Shown here: positions 14,681 through 23,400 of the stretch, in pieces
Layout: every line of letters starts with the position of its first letter
How positions within the stretch are numbered: the first letter of the stretch is position 1
Origin: Bdellovibrio sp.
GTDB taxonomy: Bacteria > Bdellovibrionota > Bdellovibrionia > Bdellovibrionales > Bdellovibrionaceae
DNA length: 24,683 nucleotides
Assembly (NCBI GenBank): GCA_017745015.1
Contig: JAGIAF010000009.1
Coordinates: forward strand, 1-24,683
Direction: 5' to 3'
The notes under the pieces: generated by a model
What the model was told of the DNA's origin: nothing
Database searches by the model: none
The model's input: the letters and a program-made list of their open reading frames with translations, nothing else
Translations under genes and position numbers: made by a program

Positions 14681-15529
14681 CTAGCCTGCGCTCTTTCGAA
14701 CAGCTTCTTGATACGCGACGTAGGCCTTGAGAAGAGCATCGAGTTTCAGAGTCATCTCCACATCCTGTTCGATGAACATCAAACGGCGTGGGTCTGTCAT
14801 GTCTCCAACGATCTTTGCTCTGAAAAGAAGACGTGCTTTGGAAGGATCTTTTTCGTAAGGATTCACGATGATCAAATCAAATGGATGATTCAAGAAATCG
14901 TGTGGAATTTCGTTTTCTAACTGTGTACCACTCAAAGAGATGTCTTTTGAATAGGTGCGGAAAGATTTGTACTTGGAGACCAACACCACTTCGATTTTGA
15001 AGTTGTGTCGAGTTGCTCCACGGCGATCAGCATCTTCTGTTTTGGAGTCTGCTTCTTTGGAGTCGTAAGTTTTCTTTTTCGGCATCGCCTTCATCTTGCG
15101 AATTTTAGAAAGATCTAAGTCATCGCCAGTGAAGTCTTGATGATAATAACCAAAGTCTTGTGCGCGCACGGGGCCGGAGCCAGCTACAACAGTAGTGTAG
15201 TTGGGATCGGTTTGCGAAGAGGTATCAGGAGCATTTAAAATCGCGGTATTTTCGTCATCTCCCTCTGCGGAAGGAGGCGCTGGAACTGCGGTCTTAGTGA
15301 CTTCCATGGGCTTTGGTGGCTGCGTGATTACAAAGGTGGTCTGATCTGATTTTAAGAAATCACGGATGCAAGTCCACTCCGCCCAACCGGGAGTCCAAAC
15401 AAAGTAGCGGACATGATCTTTTTTCTTCAATGATAAAAGAAAGACCTGCGCCTGCACGACAGACATCGCTTTAGATTGAACTTTCTTTTCAGCATCATAA
15501 AAGAGCCAGACTTTGCCTTTAGTTTTCAT
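14681..15529 (-). CDS. PilZ-domain protein with N-terminal GYF-like domain
   Basis: This is a likely cyclic-di-GMP receptor of 282 residues. The N-terminal part (about 5-60, WLFYDAEKK to WTPGWAEWTCIRDF) looks like the GYF_2/DUF4339 type found in bacterial signalling proteins. A disordered acidic linker (about 70-165) follows. The PilZ domain begins with RRGATRH, giving the R-x3-R motif (R170, R174), and continues to DISLSG, the D-x-S-x-x-G motif (196-201), so both ligand-binding elements are present. It may act with diguanylate cyclases such as the one at 6483. The frame can also open at a TTG at 15541; the ATG at 15529 is chosen because it gives a normal N-terminus. Its GGAG is only 3 bases away, and both lie in a hairpin. 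Confidence 0.9.
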   Translation of the reverse strand: MKTKGKVWLFYDAEKKVQSKAMSVVQAQVFLLSLKKKDHVRYFVWTPGWAEWTCIRDFLKSDQTTFVITQPPKPMEVTKTAVPAPPSAEGDDENTAILNAPDTSSQTDPNYTTVVAGSGPVRAQDFGYYHQDFTGDDLDLSKIRKMKAMPKKKTYDSKEADSKTEDADRRGATRHNFKIEVVLVSKYKSFRTYSKDISLSGTQLENEIPHDFLNHPFDLIIVNPYEKDPSKARLLFRAKIVGDMTDPRRLMFIEQDVEMTLKLDALLKAYVAYQEAVRKSAG

Positions 15530-15554
15530 AAACTCCAACAATTAAGGAGTTTAT
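15528..15554 (-). promoter_or_regulatory. Hairpin covering the ribosome site and start codon of the PilZ gene
   Basis: On the minus strand ATAAACTCC pairs perfectly with GGAGTTTAT (9 bp, 9-base loop). The 3' arm contains the GGAG ribosome site and the first two bases of the ATG at 15529. In RNA this could hold back translation; in DNA the same symmetry could be an operator. Confidence 0.45.
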
Positions 15555-15576
15555 CGGATTTTGGCAGAGAGACTTA

Positions 15577-15601
15577 ACACCCCAACCATCGGATGGGGTG
15601 T
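15577..15601 (-). terminator. Hairpin after oppF
   Basis: ACACCCCA pairs with TGGGGTGT (8 bp, 9-base loop), starting 12 bases past the oppF stop. No long U tract follows on the minus strand (TAAGTCTCTC), so it may be a weak terminator or a 3'-end stabiliser. Confidence 0.5.
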
Positions 15602-15612
15602 CTCATTTTGAC

Positions 15613-16581
15613 CTACGCGCGGATACAAGCAGCGATATGGTTCGCAGCTTTGTTTTCAAGAGGTGGAACGATCTTTTTGCAATCTTCAATCGCAATCGGG
15701 CAACGTGGGTGGAAATGGCAACCAGTTGGCGGATTGATTGGAGATGGTACGTCACCAGTCAAGATGATGCGCTCTTCTTTACGGCGCGGATCTGGAACTG
15801 GAATCGCCGACATCAAAGCTTTTGTGTATGGGTGCTTAGGGTTGCGATAAAGCTCTTCAGCTTCCGCCATCTCAACGATTTTACCCAAGTACATCACAGC
15901 CACTTTTGTTGAAACGTGTTCAACGACTTTCAAGTCATGGGCGATGAAGATGTAAGTCAGACCCAGCTTCTGTTGAAGTTCCATCAACAAGTTCACAACT
16001 TGCGCTTGGATGGATACGTCAAGAGCAGATACCGGCTCGTCACACACGATCAATTCAGGGTTCACAGCCAAGGCGCGGGCGATACCCACACGTTGACGTT
16101 GACCGCCTGAGAACTCATGCGGATAGCGGTTCAAGTGCTCACGACGAAGACCCACAAGGTCGATCAATTCGTGAATACGATCTTGGCGATCTTTTTCAGA
16201 AGAGAAAAGATTGTGAATGATAAGCGGTTCTTCAAGGATCGCACCAATTGTCATGCGCGGATTCAAAGATGCAAACGGATCTTGGAAGATGATCTGCATT
16301 TTTTTGCGCATTTCGCGAAGTTCTTCGCCTTCGATGTGCGTGATATCTTTACCGTTGTAAATGATGTTGCCAGAAGTTGTGTCGTGAAGACGGATCAAGC
16401 AACGGCCCAATGTAGATTTACCGCAACCAGATTCGCCCACAAGACCCAAAGTCTCGCCACGTTTCAATTCGAAAGACACGCCAGAAACGGCTTTAACGCT
16501 AGCAACTTCACGGCTCAAAATACCGCCGTGAATTGGGAAACGCTTAACTAGGTTTTCAACTTTCAACAGAGGAGTGCTCAT
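15613..16581 (-). CDS. oppF: Oligopeptide/dipeptide ABC transporter ATPase, OppF/DppF type
   Basis: This is one of the two ATPases of a peptide importer, acting at the inner face of the membrane. In 322 residues it has Walker A GESGCGKST (49-57), the Q-loop at IIFQDPFASLNP (98-109), signature FSGGQRQRVG (157-166), Walker B LIVCDE (177-182) and the H-loop in FIAHD. The C-terminal oligo_HPY domain has the Cys pattern CHFHPRCP...DC, which in related ATPases holds an iron-sulfur cluster. It begins 2 bases after oppD, so the two are co-transcribed. The binding protein and the permease genes are not in this window. Peptide uptake would suit a predator feeding on prey protein, but the substrate (oligopeptide, dipeptide or other) cannot be told. 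Confidence 0.94.
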   Translation of the reverse strand: MSTPLLKVENLVKRFPIHGGILSREVASVKAVSGVSFELKRGETLGLVGESGCGKSTLGRCLIRLHDTTSGNIIYNGKDITHIEGEELREMRKKMQIIFQDPFASLNPRMTIGAILEEPLIIHNLFSSEKDRQDRIHELIDLVGLRREHLNRYPHEFSGGQRQRVGIARALAVNPELIVCDEPVSALDVSIQAQVVNLLMELQQKLGLTYIFIAHDLKVVEHVSTKVAVMYLGKIVEMAEAEELYRNPKHPYTKALMSAIPVPDPRRKEERIILTGDVPSPINPPTGCHFHPRCPIAIEDCKKIVPPLENKAANHIAACIRA

Positions 16582-16583
16582 TC

Positions 16584-17573
16584 TTATTTAACCTCTTCAG
16601 TCAAAGGGTGATGGCAGGCAACTTTACGGATGCCACGGAAGTTTTCCAATTGAGGATAGATCTTACGGCAATCATCTTGAGCGTAAGGGCAGCGTTCAGC
16701 GAAGCGGCAGCCTTCCGGAAGATTGTAAAGACTTGGAACCATACCTTTGATCGTTTTCAATTGCTCAAGTTTGTGACCTGTTTCGAAGTGAGGAATCGAA
16801 TCAAGCAAGCCACGAGTATATGGATGTTTAGGACGATAGAAGATGTCTTCTACAGTACCGTACTCAACCACGCGACCCGCGTACATCACTGCGACTTCTT
16901 GGCACATCTCTGCAACGACACCAAGGTCATGCGTGATCAAGATCATCGCGGCACCGAAGTCCGCTTGCAGCTTACGCATCAAATCCAAGATTTGCGCTTG
17001 GATAGTTACGTCAAGAGCTGTCGTTGGTTCGTCAGCGATCAACAATGAAGGATTACAGCTGATCGCTATGGCGATCATCACACGTTGTCTCATACCGCCC
17101 GAAAGTTGGTGCGGGAATTCATGGAAACGTTTTTCAGGAGCAGGAATACCTACTTTACGAAGCATTTCGATGGCGCGTTCGCGAGCCTGTGCTTTGGTCA
17201 AATCTTTTTGGTGAAGCAAGATAGCTTCTTCGATTTGGTCACCGATTGTGTAAACGGGATTCAAAGAGGTCATCGGCTCTTGGAAGATCATGGCGATTTC
17301 GTTACCACGAATTTCGCGCATCTTATCATCTGACAAGCCAAGAAGATCTTGGCCTTTGAACATGACTTTGCCGGACTCAATGTTTCCAGGCTTTTGAATT
17401 AAGCGCATAACTGAAAGCGAAGTGACAGACTTGCCACAACCAGATTCACCAACGATGCCCAAAGTTTGGCCACGTTTTACGGTAAAGCTCACATCATCAA
17501 CTGCGTTGAATGCACCTTCATCGGTTCTAAAACGCGTCTTAAGATTTTGAACATCTAAAAGGATATCGCTCAC
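16584..17573 (-). CDS. oppD: Oligopeptide/dipeptide ABC transporter ATPase, OppD/DppD type
   Basis: This is the partner ATPase of the gene that follows. In 329 residues it has Walker A GESGCGKSV (42-50), Q-loop MIFQEPMTSLNP (95-106), signature LSGGMRQRV (157-165), Walker B LLIADE (177-182) and H-loop LITHD. The C-terminal oligo_HPY domain has the Cys pattern CRFAERCPYAQDDC. LSGGM and EPTTALD are typical of the D-type subunit. The start is a GTG with GGGAG 10 bases before it. A good promoter with flanking heptamer repeats lies about 35-60 bases upstream, so the pair seems to have its own control, apart from the gph gene before it. Confidence 0.94.
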   Translation of the reverse strand: MSDILLDVQNLKTRFRTDEGAFNAVDDVSFTVKRGQTLGIVGESGCGKSVTSLSVMRLIQKPGNIESGKVMFKGQDLLGLSDDKMREIRGNEIAMIFQEPMTSLNPVYTIGDQIEEAILLHQKDLTKAQARERAIEMLRKVGIPAPEKRFHEFPHQLSGGMRQRVMIAIAISCNPSLLIADEPTTALDVTIQAQILDLMRKLQADFGAAMILITHDLGVVAEMCQEVAVMYAGRVVEYGTVEDIFYRPKHPYTRGLLDSIPHFETGHKLEQLKTIKGMVPSLYNLPEGCRFAERCPYAQDDCRKIYPQLENFRGIRKVACHHPLTEEVK

Positions 17574-17598
17574 TTGTGTCGTCTCCCGATCGTTTAAA

Positions 17599-17660
17599 GT
17601 CTGGTTCTTATATAGTCCACGCCGCCCCGAGGCAAGAACCTAAAAAGGTGTCTGGTTCTT
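17599..17660. repeat. GGTTCTT/AAGAACC heptamer repeats around the oppDF promoter
   Basis: The 11-mer GTCTGGTTCTT occurs at 17599-17609 and again at 17650-17660. An inverted copy of its core, AAGAACC, is at 17634-17640. The first copy overlaps the -10 hexamer and the inverted copy overlaps the -35. This could be an operator array, or part of a genome-wide intergenic repeat. The 105-base gap holds no gene. Confidence 0.45.
17607..17635 (-). promoter_or_regulatory. Likely sigma-70 promoter of oppDF
   Basis: On the minus strand TTGCCT (4 of 6) is followed, after exactly 17 bases, by TATAAG (5 of 6). It would start transcription about 25-30 bases before the GTG of oppD. Confidence 0.55.
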
Positions 17661-17678
17661 TTTTACGCCTACGGCGCG

Positions 17679-18341
17679 TCATTGAAAAGGGAAGAGTTCT
17701 TTTAGGACCTGAGGGAGCTCTCGATAGCCCTTTAAAAAGGCTCGCGGCTCATATTTCTTTAGCTCCTCAGGAGCCGTGTAACCGAACTGAATCGCCAAGG
17801 CCGGAACGCCCGCTCTTTGAGCAGATACCATATCGGGAATTCCATCGCCAATCATGAGGGTGTTCTGGGGATTGTGGCCTGCAAGCTTCATCATCGTATT
17901 CAGAGGCAGAGGACTGGGTTTGCGCTCCTCTAAAGTATCAGCGCCAAACACGTTCACCCAAGGAAAGCGGTCCAAGCCAAGGTGAGTGATTATTTTTTTA
18001 GCAGGCAGCTCGTTTTTGTTGGTGATGATAGCCATAGGACCACCATAAGAACTGAGAAAATTTTCAACCTCGGGAAAGATCCGAGTCTTATTTAACATTT
18101 CCTCTTCATAAATTTTCAGGAATTCTTGTTCGAGATTGATCACGTCGCCCGGATCAAGGTTGTCATTGATGAAGAGATCAGCGAGAAGTTTTTTCAAACC
18201 TTCACCGATATGGGCGATGACTTGGGCATCACCCAGTGTCGGCTTGTTGTAGTTTTTAAGTGTACGATTCACCGCCACGATAATATCTGGAGCGGAATCA
18301 ATCAAAGTGCCATCAAGGTCAAAGACAAGAAGTGGTTTCAT
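17679..18341 (-). CDS. gph: HAD-family phosphatase, phosphoglycolate phosphatase type
   Basis: The enzyme removes phosphate from a small molecule; by resemblance the likely substrate is 2-phosphoglycolate, formed during repair of DNA damage. The 220-residue protein has all HAD motifs: DLDGTL with nucleophile D8 and acid D10, ITN (T107, N108), the lysine in ERKPSP (K141), and GDGIPD (D166, D170). A helical cap domain lies between motifs I and II (about 15-85), as in the Gph/PGMB subgroup. HAD substrates overlap widely, so the exact substrate is uncertain. The start has only a weak ribosome site (GTGGA). It follows the OmpA-like gene by 26 bases and may share its transcript. Confidence 0.85.
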   Translation of the reverse strand: MKPLLVFDLDGTLIDSAPDIIVAVNRTLKNYNKPTLGDAQVIAHIGEGLKKLLADLFINDNLDPGDVINLEQEFLKIYEEEMLNKTRIFPEVENFLSSYGGPMAIITNKNELPAKKIITHLGLDRFPWVNVFGADTLEERKPSPLPLNTMMKLAGHNPQNTLMIGDGIPDMVSAQRAGVPALAIQFGYTAPEELKKYEPRAFLKGYRELPQVLKELFPFQ

Positions 18342-18367
18342 GGTCCACTATCTTGCCGAGTTCATGC

Positions 18368-18901
18368 TTAGCGCACAATCTCAAAGTCGACTCGACGATC
18401 AGCGGCTGCTTTCATTTTTGTCCCGTCTAAGGAGCTTTTCGCTGCGCCCATTCCGATAGCTTCAATTTTATCTGGTGGAACGCCTTTGGAGATTAAGTAA
18501 CGTCGAACGTTTTCTGCACGTTGTTCAGAAAGGCGCATATTGCGTGAGTCGTCGCCCGAGGCGTCAGTAATTCCAGAGACTCTGATCTTATTGAAGCTTC
18601 CTAGAGAGGAATTGATTTCAGAAGCCATAGTGTCGAGAGCTTTCTTCGTCTCAGGAGTAAGATCGGCGCTGGCATAATCAAAGCGAATATTTTGCGAAAG
18701 CTGCGTGTAGCGCACGCTGTTGCGAAGATCATTTGAGGCACCTTGCAGAGCAGAATTGGGCTTGTTCCTTTGTTGCTGCGTTTGGTCCTCATAGAAGTTC
18801 ACTTTGGCGGGGCGAAGCAGATATTCGTCATCTTCTTTGGCCGTGTTCGCGCATCCCGCGCCAACAATTAATAAATATGCCGCCAGAAATAGCTTTGCCA
18901 T
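18368..18901 (-). CDS. OmpA/Pal-like peptidoglycan-binding lipoprotein
   Basis: The 177-residue lipoprotein has the lipobox VGAGC (C17 lipidated). A spacer of about 50 residues rich in Gln and Asn comes next, then an OmpA-type C-terminal domain (about 72-177). Domain hallmarks are IRFDYASADLTPET, GITDASGDDSRNMRLSEQRA and the final RRVDFEIV. The Asp and Arg in these stretches bind diaminopimelate of peptidoglycan, so the protein should tie the outer membrane to the wall. It resembles Pal, but the tol genes are not nearby, so it may be one of several paralogues. GGAGGAG lies 3 bases before the ATG. A consensus TATAAT lies 24 bases upstream, divergent from the methyltransferase gene. Confidence 0.92.
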   Translation of the reverse strand: MAKLFLAAYLLIVGAGCANTAKEDDEYLLRPAKVNFYEDQTQQQRNKPNSALQGASNDLRNSVRYTQLSQNIRFDYASADLTPETKKALDTMASEINSSLGSFNKIRVSGITDASGDDSRNMRLSEQRAENVRRYLISKGVPPDKIEAIGMGAAKSSLDGTKMKAAADRRVDFEIVR

Positions 18902-18924
18902 GTTCTCCTCCTGAGCTTGAGAAA

Positions 18925-18953
18925 ATTATACCTGTTAACTTCTGCAGGGTCTC
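18925..18953 (-). promoter_or_regulatory. Promoter of the OmpA-like lipoprotein gene
   Basis: A perfect TATAAT on the minus strand (18925-18930) has GAGACC 17 bases upstream as a weak -35. The predicted start leaves a leader of about 17 bases that contains the GGAGGAG ribosome site. The divergent methyltransferase gene begins 67 bases away. Confidence 0.6.
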
Positions 18954-18968
18954 GTGAGAAGATAGGGC

Positions 18969-19628
18969 ATGCGTGAAAATGTGCTATCGAACAAAGAAGA
19001 ATATCTAGGCAGTTTGTTTTCTAAAGAAAACGAGACCAAAAAACTTTCTCGTCAATTTGCGGAAGAGCTGGGTCTAGCTCGTATCAGTGTGTCTGCTGCT
19101 GAAGCGCAATTGATTCAAGTTCTGATTAAGATGCAAGGATGTAAGAAGTTTGTCGAGATTGGAACGTTAACCGGTCTTTCTGCGCAGTACATTTTCGATG
19201 CTCTTCCCGAGGGAGCAGAACTTTGGACATTGGAAAAAGATCCTCGTCACGCAGAAAAATCTGCGGAAGTCTTTGCGAAGTTGGATCAATCCAAAAAGAA
19301 AATTCACTTGGTTGTCGGTGATGCCCGCGAAGAGCTTTTGAAGCTTGAAGCGAGTGGTCCATTTGATGGCGTTTTCATTGATGGAAATAAGGCGGCGTAT
19401 TTGGACTATCTGTTGTGGGCAGAGAAGAACCTGCGCTCTGGTGGATTGGTTCTGGCCGATAATATTTTCTTAAGTGGCTCTGTGTGGGGAGAGGCCACTC
19501 AACAGAAATTCTCTGAGAAGCAAGTTCGTATTATGAGTGAATTTAACGAGCGTTTGGCCAATCCGGAGTTGTATGAGTCCGCGATCGCTCCGACTTTCGA
19601 GGGGCTTTTTGTCGCACTAAAGAAATAG
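18969..19628 (+). CDS. SAM-dependent O-methyltransferase (CCoAOMT-like, COG4122)
   Basis: The 219-residue cytoplasmic enzyme belongs to the metal-dependent catechol / caffeoyl-CoA O-methyltransferase group. FVEIGTLTGLSA (61-72) is the cofactor loop, with E63 in the usual place. LEKDP (88-92) is the second strand, and VFIDGNKAAYLDY (135-147) and LADN (162-165) carry the metal-binding Asp and Asn residues (D138, D164, N165). Bacterial members act on small phenolic compounds, and the natural substrate is usually unknown, as here. The ribosome site is weak (GATAGGG). The gene ends 8 bases before the stop of the convergent gene, with no terminator between. Confidence 0.92.
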   Translation: MRENVLSNKEEYLGSLFSKENETKKLSRQFAEELGLARISVSAAEAQLIQVLIKMQGCKKFVEIGTLTGLSAQYIFDALPEGAELWTLEKDPRHAEKSAEVFAKLDQSKKKIHLVVGDAREELLKLEASGPFDGVFIDGNKAAYLDYLLWAEKNLRSGGLVLADNIFLSGSVWGEATQQKFSEKQVRIMSEFNERLANPELYESAIAPTFEGLFVALKK

Positions 19629-19636
19629 TCGCAAAG

Positions 19637-20446
19637 CTACTTCGAGTAAGCCTCAATCTTCATTTCGATTGAATAGTCTTTCGAGGCCTCTTTTAACGGG
19701 GCCAGAGTCCAATACCACTCTTTAAGTTTTTCATAACCCATGAAGTTCACCGGATAATGACCGGTATAGATGACTTCGCCTTTGGGATCACGATAGATCA
19801 CTTCGCGATCTGAATAGATCAGTTTTTTCCCTGTGCAATTCGCGAAGTTCTGCAAATGAACTTGGGCGAACTGGGTGCAGATTTGATCTTTTTCCGCGAG
19901 TTCCAGTGGACGTTTGATTTTTCTTTCCACTGCATCCAACGGCAGAAGAGCTAATTGCGACATCAAGTTGGCGGATACAATCAAGTCTGCGTCGAAGTGA
20001 AAGATCTTTTCTTTCGCCAAGTCCTGGGCGAGTTGTGTGAGATCTTCAAGGTTTTCTAATTTATCGATTTTATCAAGTGAGTTGGTCAGATCCATCGTGA
20101 CCAGTTGCAAGCGTTTGTAGCGCTTGGCTTGCAGGTGATGTTTTAACGGATGAATAACATCCACTAAAGTCACACGTTCGAAGTTATCCATCAAAAGATG
20201 CAGAGGGATTTCGTGCAAGTGAGCGCTGCCCAAAACCACCACATGCTTTTTCTGCGGCAGAGTCTTGACCGTGTCCAAGAAAATATCTTGGCAGTTTTTT
20301 AAATGCGGCAACCACATTTTCTTACAGCGGTTGTAGCGATGTCTTAACGCAATTGAGGAATAAAGAAATCCATACTTGCGTGCAAGCGGCGTTGTCGGTG
20401 TCAAAAGAAATTCAAAGGACTCTAAAAGCATGCACCTACGGTACAT
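19637..20446 (-). CDS. Uncharacterised protein with methyltransferase-like fold, in dnaE2 operon
   Basis: The ATG at 20446 begins 5 bases after the dnaE2 stop and gives 269 residues. The open frame extends further upstream inside dnaE2, but those residues are a shadow of that gene. A second ATG at 20431 is also possible. The protein has a Rossmann-type order: VVVLGSAHLHEIPL (69-82) resembles a cofactor loop, TLVDVIHP (93-100) has an acidic residue after the second strand (D96), and LVTMDLT (115-121) follows. Later come a SANLMSQLALLP block and a Trp-rich WYWTLAP block. I recall similar uncharacterised proteins in alphaproteobacteria, with an opening TPLARKYG motif as here. An S-adenosylmethionine-dependent role is inference. 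Position suggests co-expression with the mutagenesis genes. Confidence 0.78.
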   Translation of the reverse strand: MYRRCMLLESFEFLLTPTTPLARKYGFLYSSIALRHRYNRCKKMWLPHLKNCQDIFLDTVKTLPQKKHVVVLGSAHLHEIPLHLLMDNFERVTLVDVIHPLKHHLQAKRYKRLQLVTMDLTNSLDKIDKLENLEDLTQLAQDLAKEKIFHFDADLIVSANLMSQLALLPLDAVERKIKRPLELAEKDQICTQFAQVHLQNFANCTGKKLIYSDREVIYRDPKGEVIYTGHYPVNFMGYEKLKEWYWTLAPLKEASKDYSIEMKIEAYSK

Positions 20447-20451
20447 GAAAC

Positions 20452-23400
20452 CTATTGCAGCGGCAAGACGTGGAGAGCGCGGATGTTCGTAATATTCCCG
20501 ACTTTCTCGACCTGGCCTTGGATTTCCAAAAGAGAGCGGCCATAGATAGCCATGCGATCTTTTTGATAGACGTCGGGGTGAATGACGATATTCATAAAGC
20601 CGAACTCGTCTTCCAGAGTGATAAAACACATACCCTTTGCTGTCGGTGGGCGTTGGGTGATACCAACTAATCCGGCGACGCGCACTTTGCGTTTATTGCC
20701 AATAGTTTTGATGTCTTCCGATGTTGCATAAGGAGCAAAGCGATTTTCTCGGAAGGTTTGACTCTTTTGATTCAAGTAAGGGCGCAGAACTGAAAGCGGA
20801 TGGTCTTGCACTGAGAAGCCCTTGCTGTCGTATTCACGACGAAGCTTGTCCCAGTTCGACTCAAATGGCAGTTCTTCATTTTCTTCCTCATCAAAACTTC
20901 CTTGAGTGAGAGCCTCTTTCGATTGCCCCCATAGGAAACTGTTTTGATCTAAGCTTAGGCTTTCAATATTCCAGATCAATTCCCGTGCGCTGGTGTTGAA
21001 ACACTCCATGGCGCCTGAAGCGGCAAGTTTTACCAGAACACTGCGCGGAAGTTGGGTGCGGTGAATGAAGTCTTTAAGGTCTTGATAAGGACCGTTGGCT
21101 TTTCTTTCTGTTTCAATTTTCATCGCAATAGTTTCCGGCAAGCCATACAAGGAGCGTAGGCCGACACGTACATCTTTGATTTTATCTTCATCATCAATAC
21201 CGATTAAGGTGTAATCGTAATCGGAGCTCTGAATGGAAAGCGGCAAAAACTGCACGCCGTTTCGTTGAGCTTCGGCGATAATGGTGCGAGGAGCATAAAA
21301 GCCCATCGGTTGGCTGTTGAGGAGGCCGCAAGCAAAGACGTCGGGATGGCGACACTTCAAAAAGCAACTGGCGTAGGTGAGTAAAGCAAAGCTGGCCGCA
21401 TGACTTTCGGGGAAGCCATAGCTCGCGAATCCTTCAATGGTGTGATAAATTTGTTCAGCATATTCGGGGGTGATGCCATATTTTTTAAACCCGGTCATAA
21501 TACGTTCACGTACAGCTTCCATAGTGGAACGCTTGCGCCAAGCAGAGGACATGATTCGGCGAAGCTCGTCAGCATCTCCGGGAGAAAAATCCGCAACCGC
21601 AATAACAATTTTCATCACCTGCTCTTGGAATATTGGCACCCCGTGGGTGCGTTCCAGAATGGGGATGAGCTTTGGATGAGCATAGGTGGGCTCTTCGAGT
21701 CCTTGACGACGACGCAAATACGGATGCACCATGCCGCCTTGAAGAGGGCCGGGGCGTACTAGTGCCACTTCGACAACCAGATCATAGAAATTTCGTGGCA
21801 TCATACGGGGCAAGGTATTCATTTGCGCACGGGATTCAATTTGGAAAACACCCACGGTTTCTGCTCGGCAAATCATGTCGTAAGTTTTCTCGTCATTTGG
21901 CGGAAGGCTTGCTAGGTTGTAGCTTAAGCCTTTATGCTTTTTTAAAAGATCAAAACATTTACGCAAGCACGTCAGCATTCCCAGGCTGAGCACGTCGATC
22001 TTCATCAGTTTCAAAACCGCGACGTCATCTTTATTCCACTGAATCACATAGCGACCATTCATTGTGGCTTTTTCAACCGGCACCATTTCGGTGATGGCAT
22101 CTTGAGTGATTAAGAAGCCGCCGGTGTGAATACCTAAGTGGCGGGGGAATCCATGGAGCTGGCGAGCCATATTCAAAAAAAGATCCCATTGTTCCGGGGG
22201 GATGCCAAAGCGAACTGCAAGAGAGGGATCTTCTAGTAAGCGGCGCATTCCATCTCGACCCATGAATTTCACCATGGCGTTTATATTTGCAAGCGATGCG
22301 CCGAATACTTTGGCGGTTTCACGAATTGCCATCTTGGAGCGATAGCGAATCACAGTGCACACCATGGCGGCATGGCGTTCGTTGTATTTCTCATAAATAT
22401 GCTGAATTACTTCTTCACGACGGCTGTGTTCAAAGTCGATATCAATGTCAGGTGGTTCACGGCGTTCGCGGGAAATAAAGCGTTCAAACAAAACATCAAT
22501 GTCGTTGGGATTTACAGAGGTAAGGCCGATGCAATAGCAGACAATGGAATTAGCAGCAGAGCCACGGCCTTGATAAAGAATCCCATGCTTATCAGCAAAT
22601 TCGCAGATCTCTCTTAAAGTTAAAAAATAATCCTCGTATTCAAGATCCTTAATCAGTTCCAGTTCGTGCTCGATCACCTTGCGGAATTTCTCTGGCAACC
22701 CTTCTGGAAAGCGCCACTTCGCACCTTCTTCCGTCAAAAAGCGCAAGTATTCTGTGGGCGTCATATTGTTCGGAAGATTTGAGCGTGGATAGCGATAGCG
22801 AATTTCATCGAGCTTGAAAGTCACCCGTGCTGCGATATCCACGGTTTTTTCCACAAGATCCACGCGATCGGCCCACAGGGAGCTGATCTCCGGGAGGGTC
22901 TTTAACGAACGTTCGGCGTTTTGAATCAATTTATCTTTGGCGTCTTCCAACGTAGTGTGATGCAAAACGCAGGTCAGAACATCAAACAGCGGTTTTCTTT
23001 CTGGGTGGTGCATAAACGGTCTTTGCGTCACAAAAAGTTGTGCGCTGTATTTTCGTTCCAACTCCAATGCTTGCCCATAAAACTCGTAAGACTCCCAAGT
23101 ATAGTCTCGCCACACAGGGATATACAGGCGATCGCCAAAAACTTTTTCTAAAGCCTCGTAGCGTTTATCGTCAATGGGAGGAAGGGCAATGCAGAGCAAA
23201 TCCTGATTGTATTTTTCAATTTGCTCTAGGCTTAAAGAAGAAAAACCTTTCGCTGCCTGACGCTTTCCTAAAGTCAGCAACTCGCAAAGATGCGTATAAC
23301 CTTGTTTGTTTTTAGGAATCAGCGTGATGGTGCTTTCGTCCGTCAGAGTCAGCTCTGAACCGATAAGATAGCGAAAACCTTCCTTGGCCTTCGCCGAAGC

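Noticed and set aside
15530..15541. TTG start adding four residues to the PilZ protein
   Set aside because: No ribosome site precedes the TTG; the ATG at 15529 gives a good N-terminus.
20447..20629. Longer reading frame giving the unknown gene after dnaE2 a further 61 N-terminal residues
   Set aside because: That stretch lies inside the end of dnaE2, is Arg-rich and shadow-like, and an ATG 5 bases after the dnaE2 stop gives a normal start.
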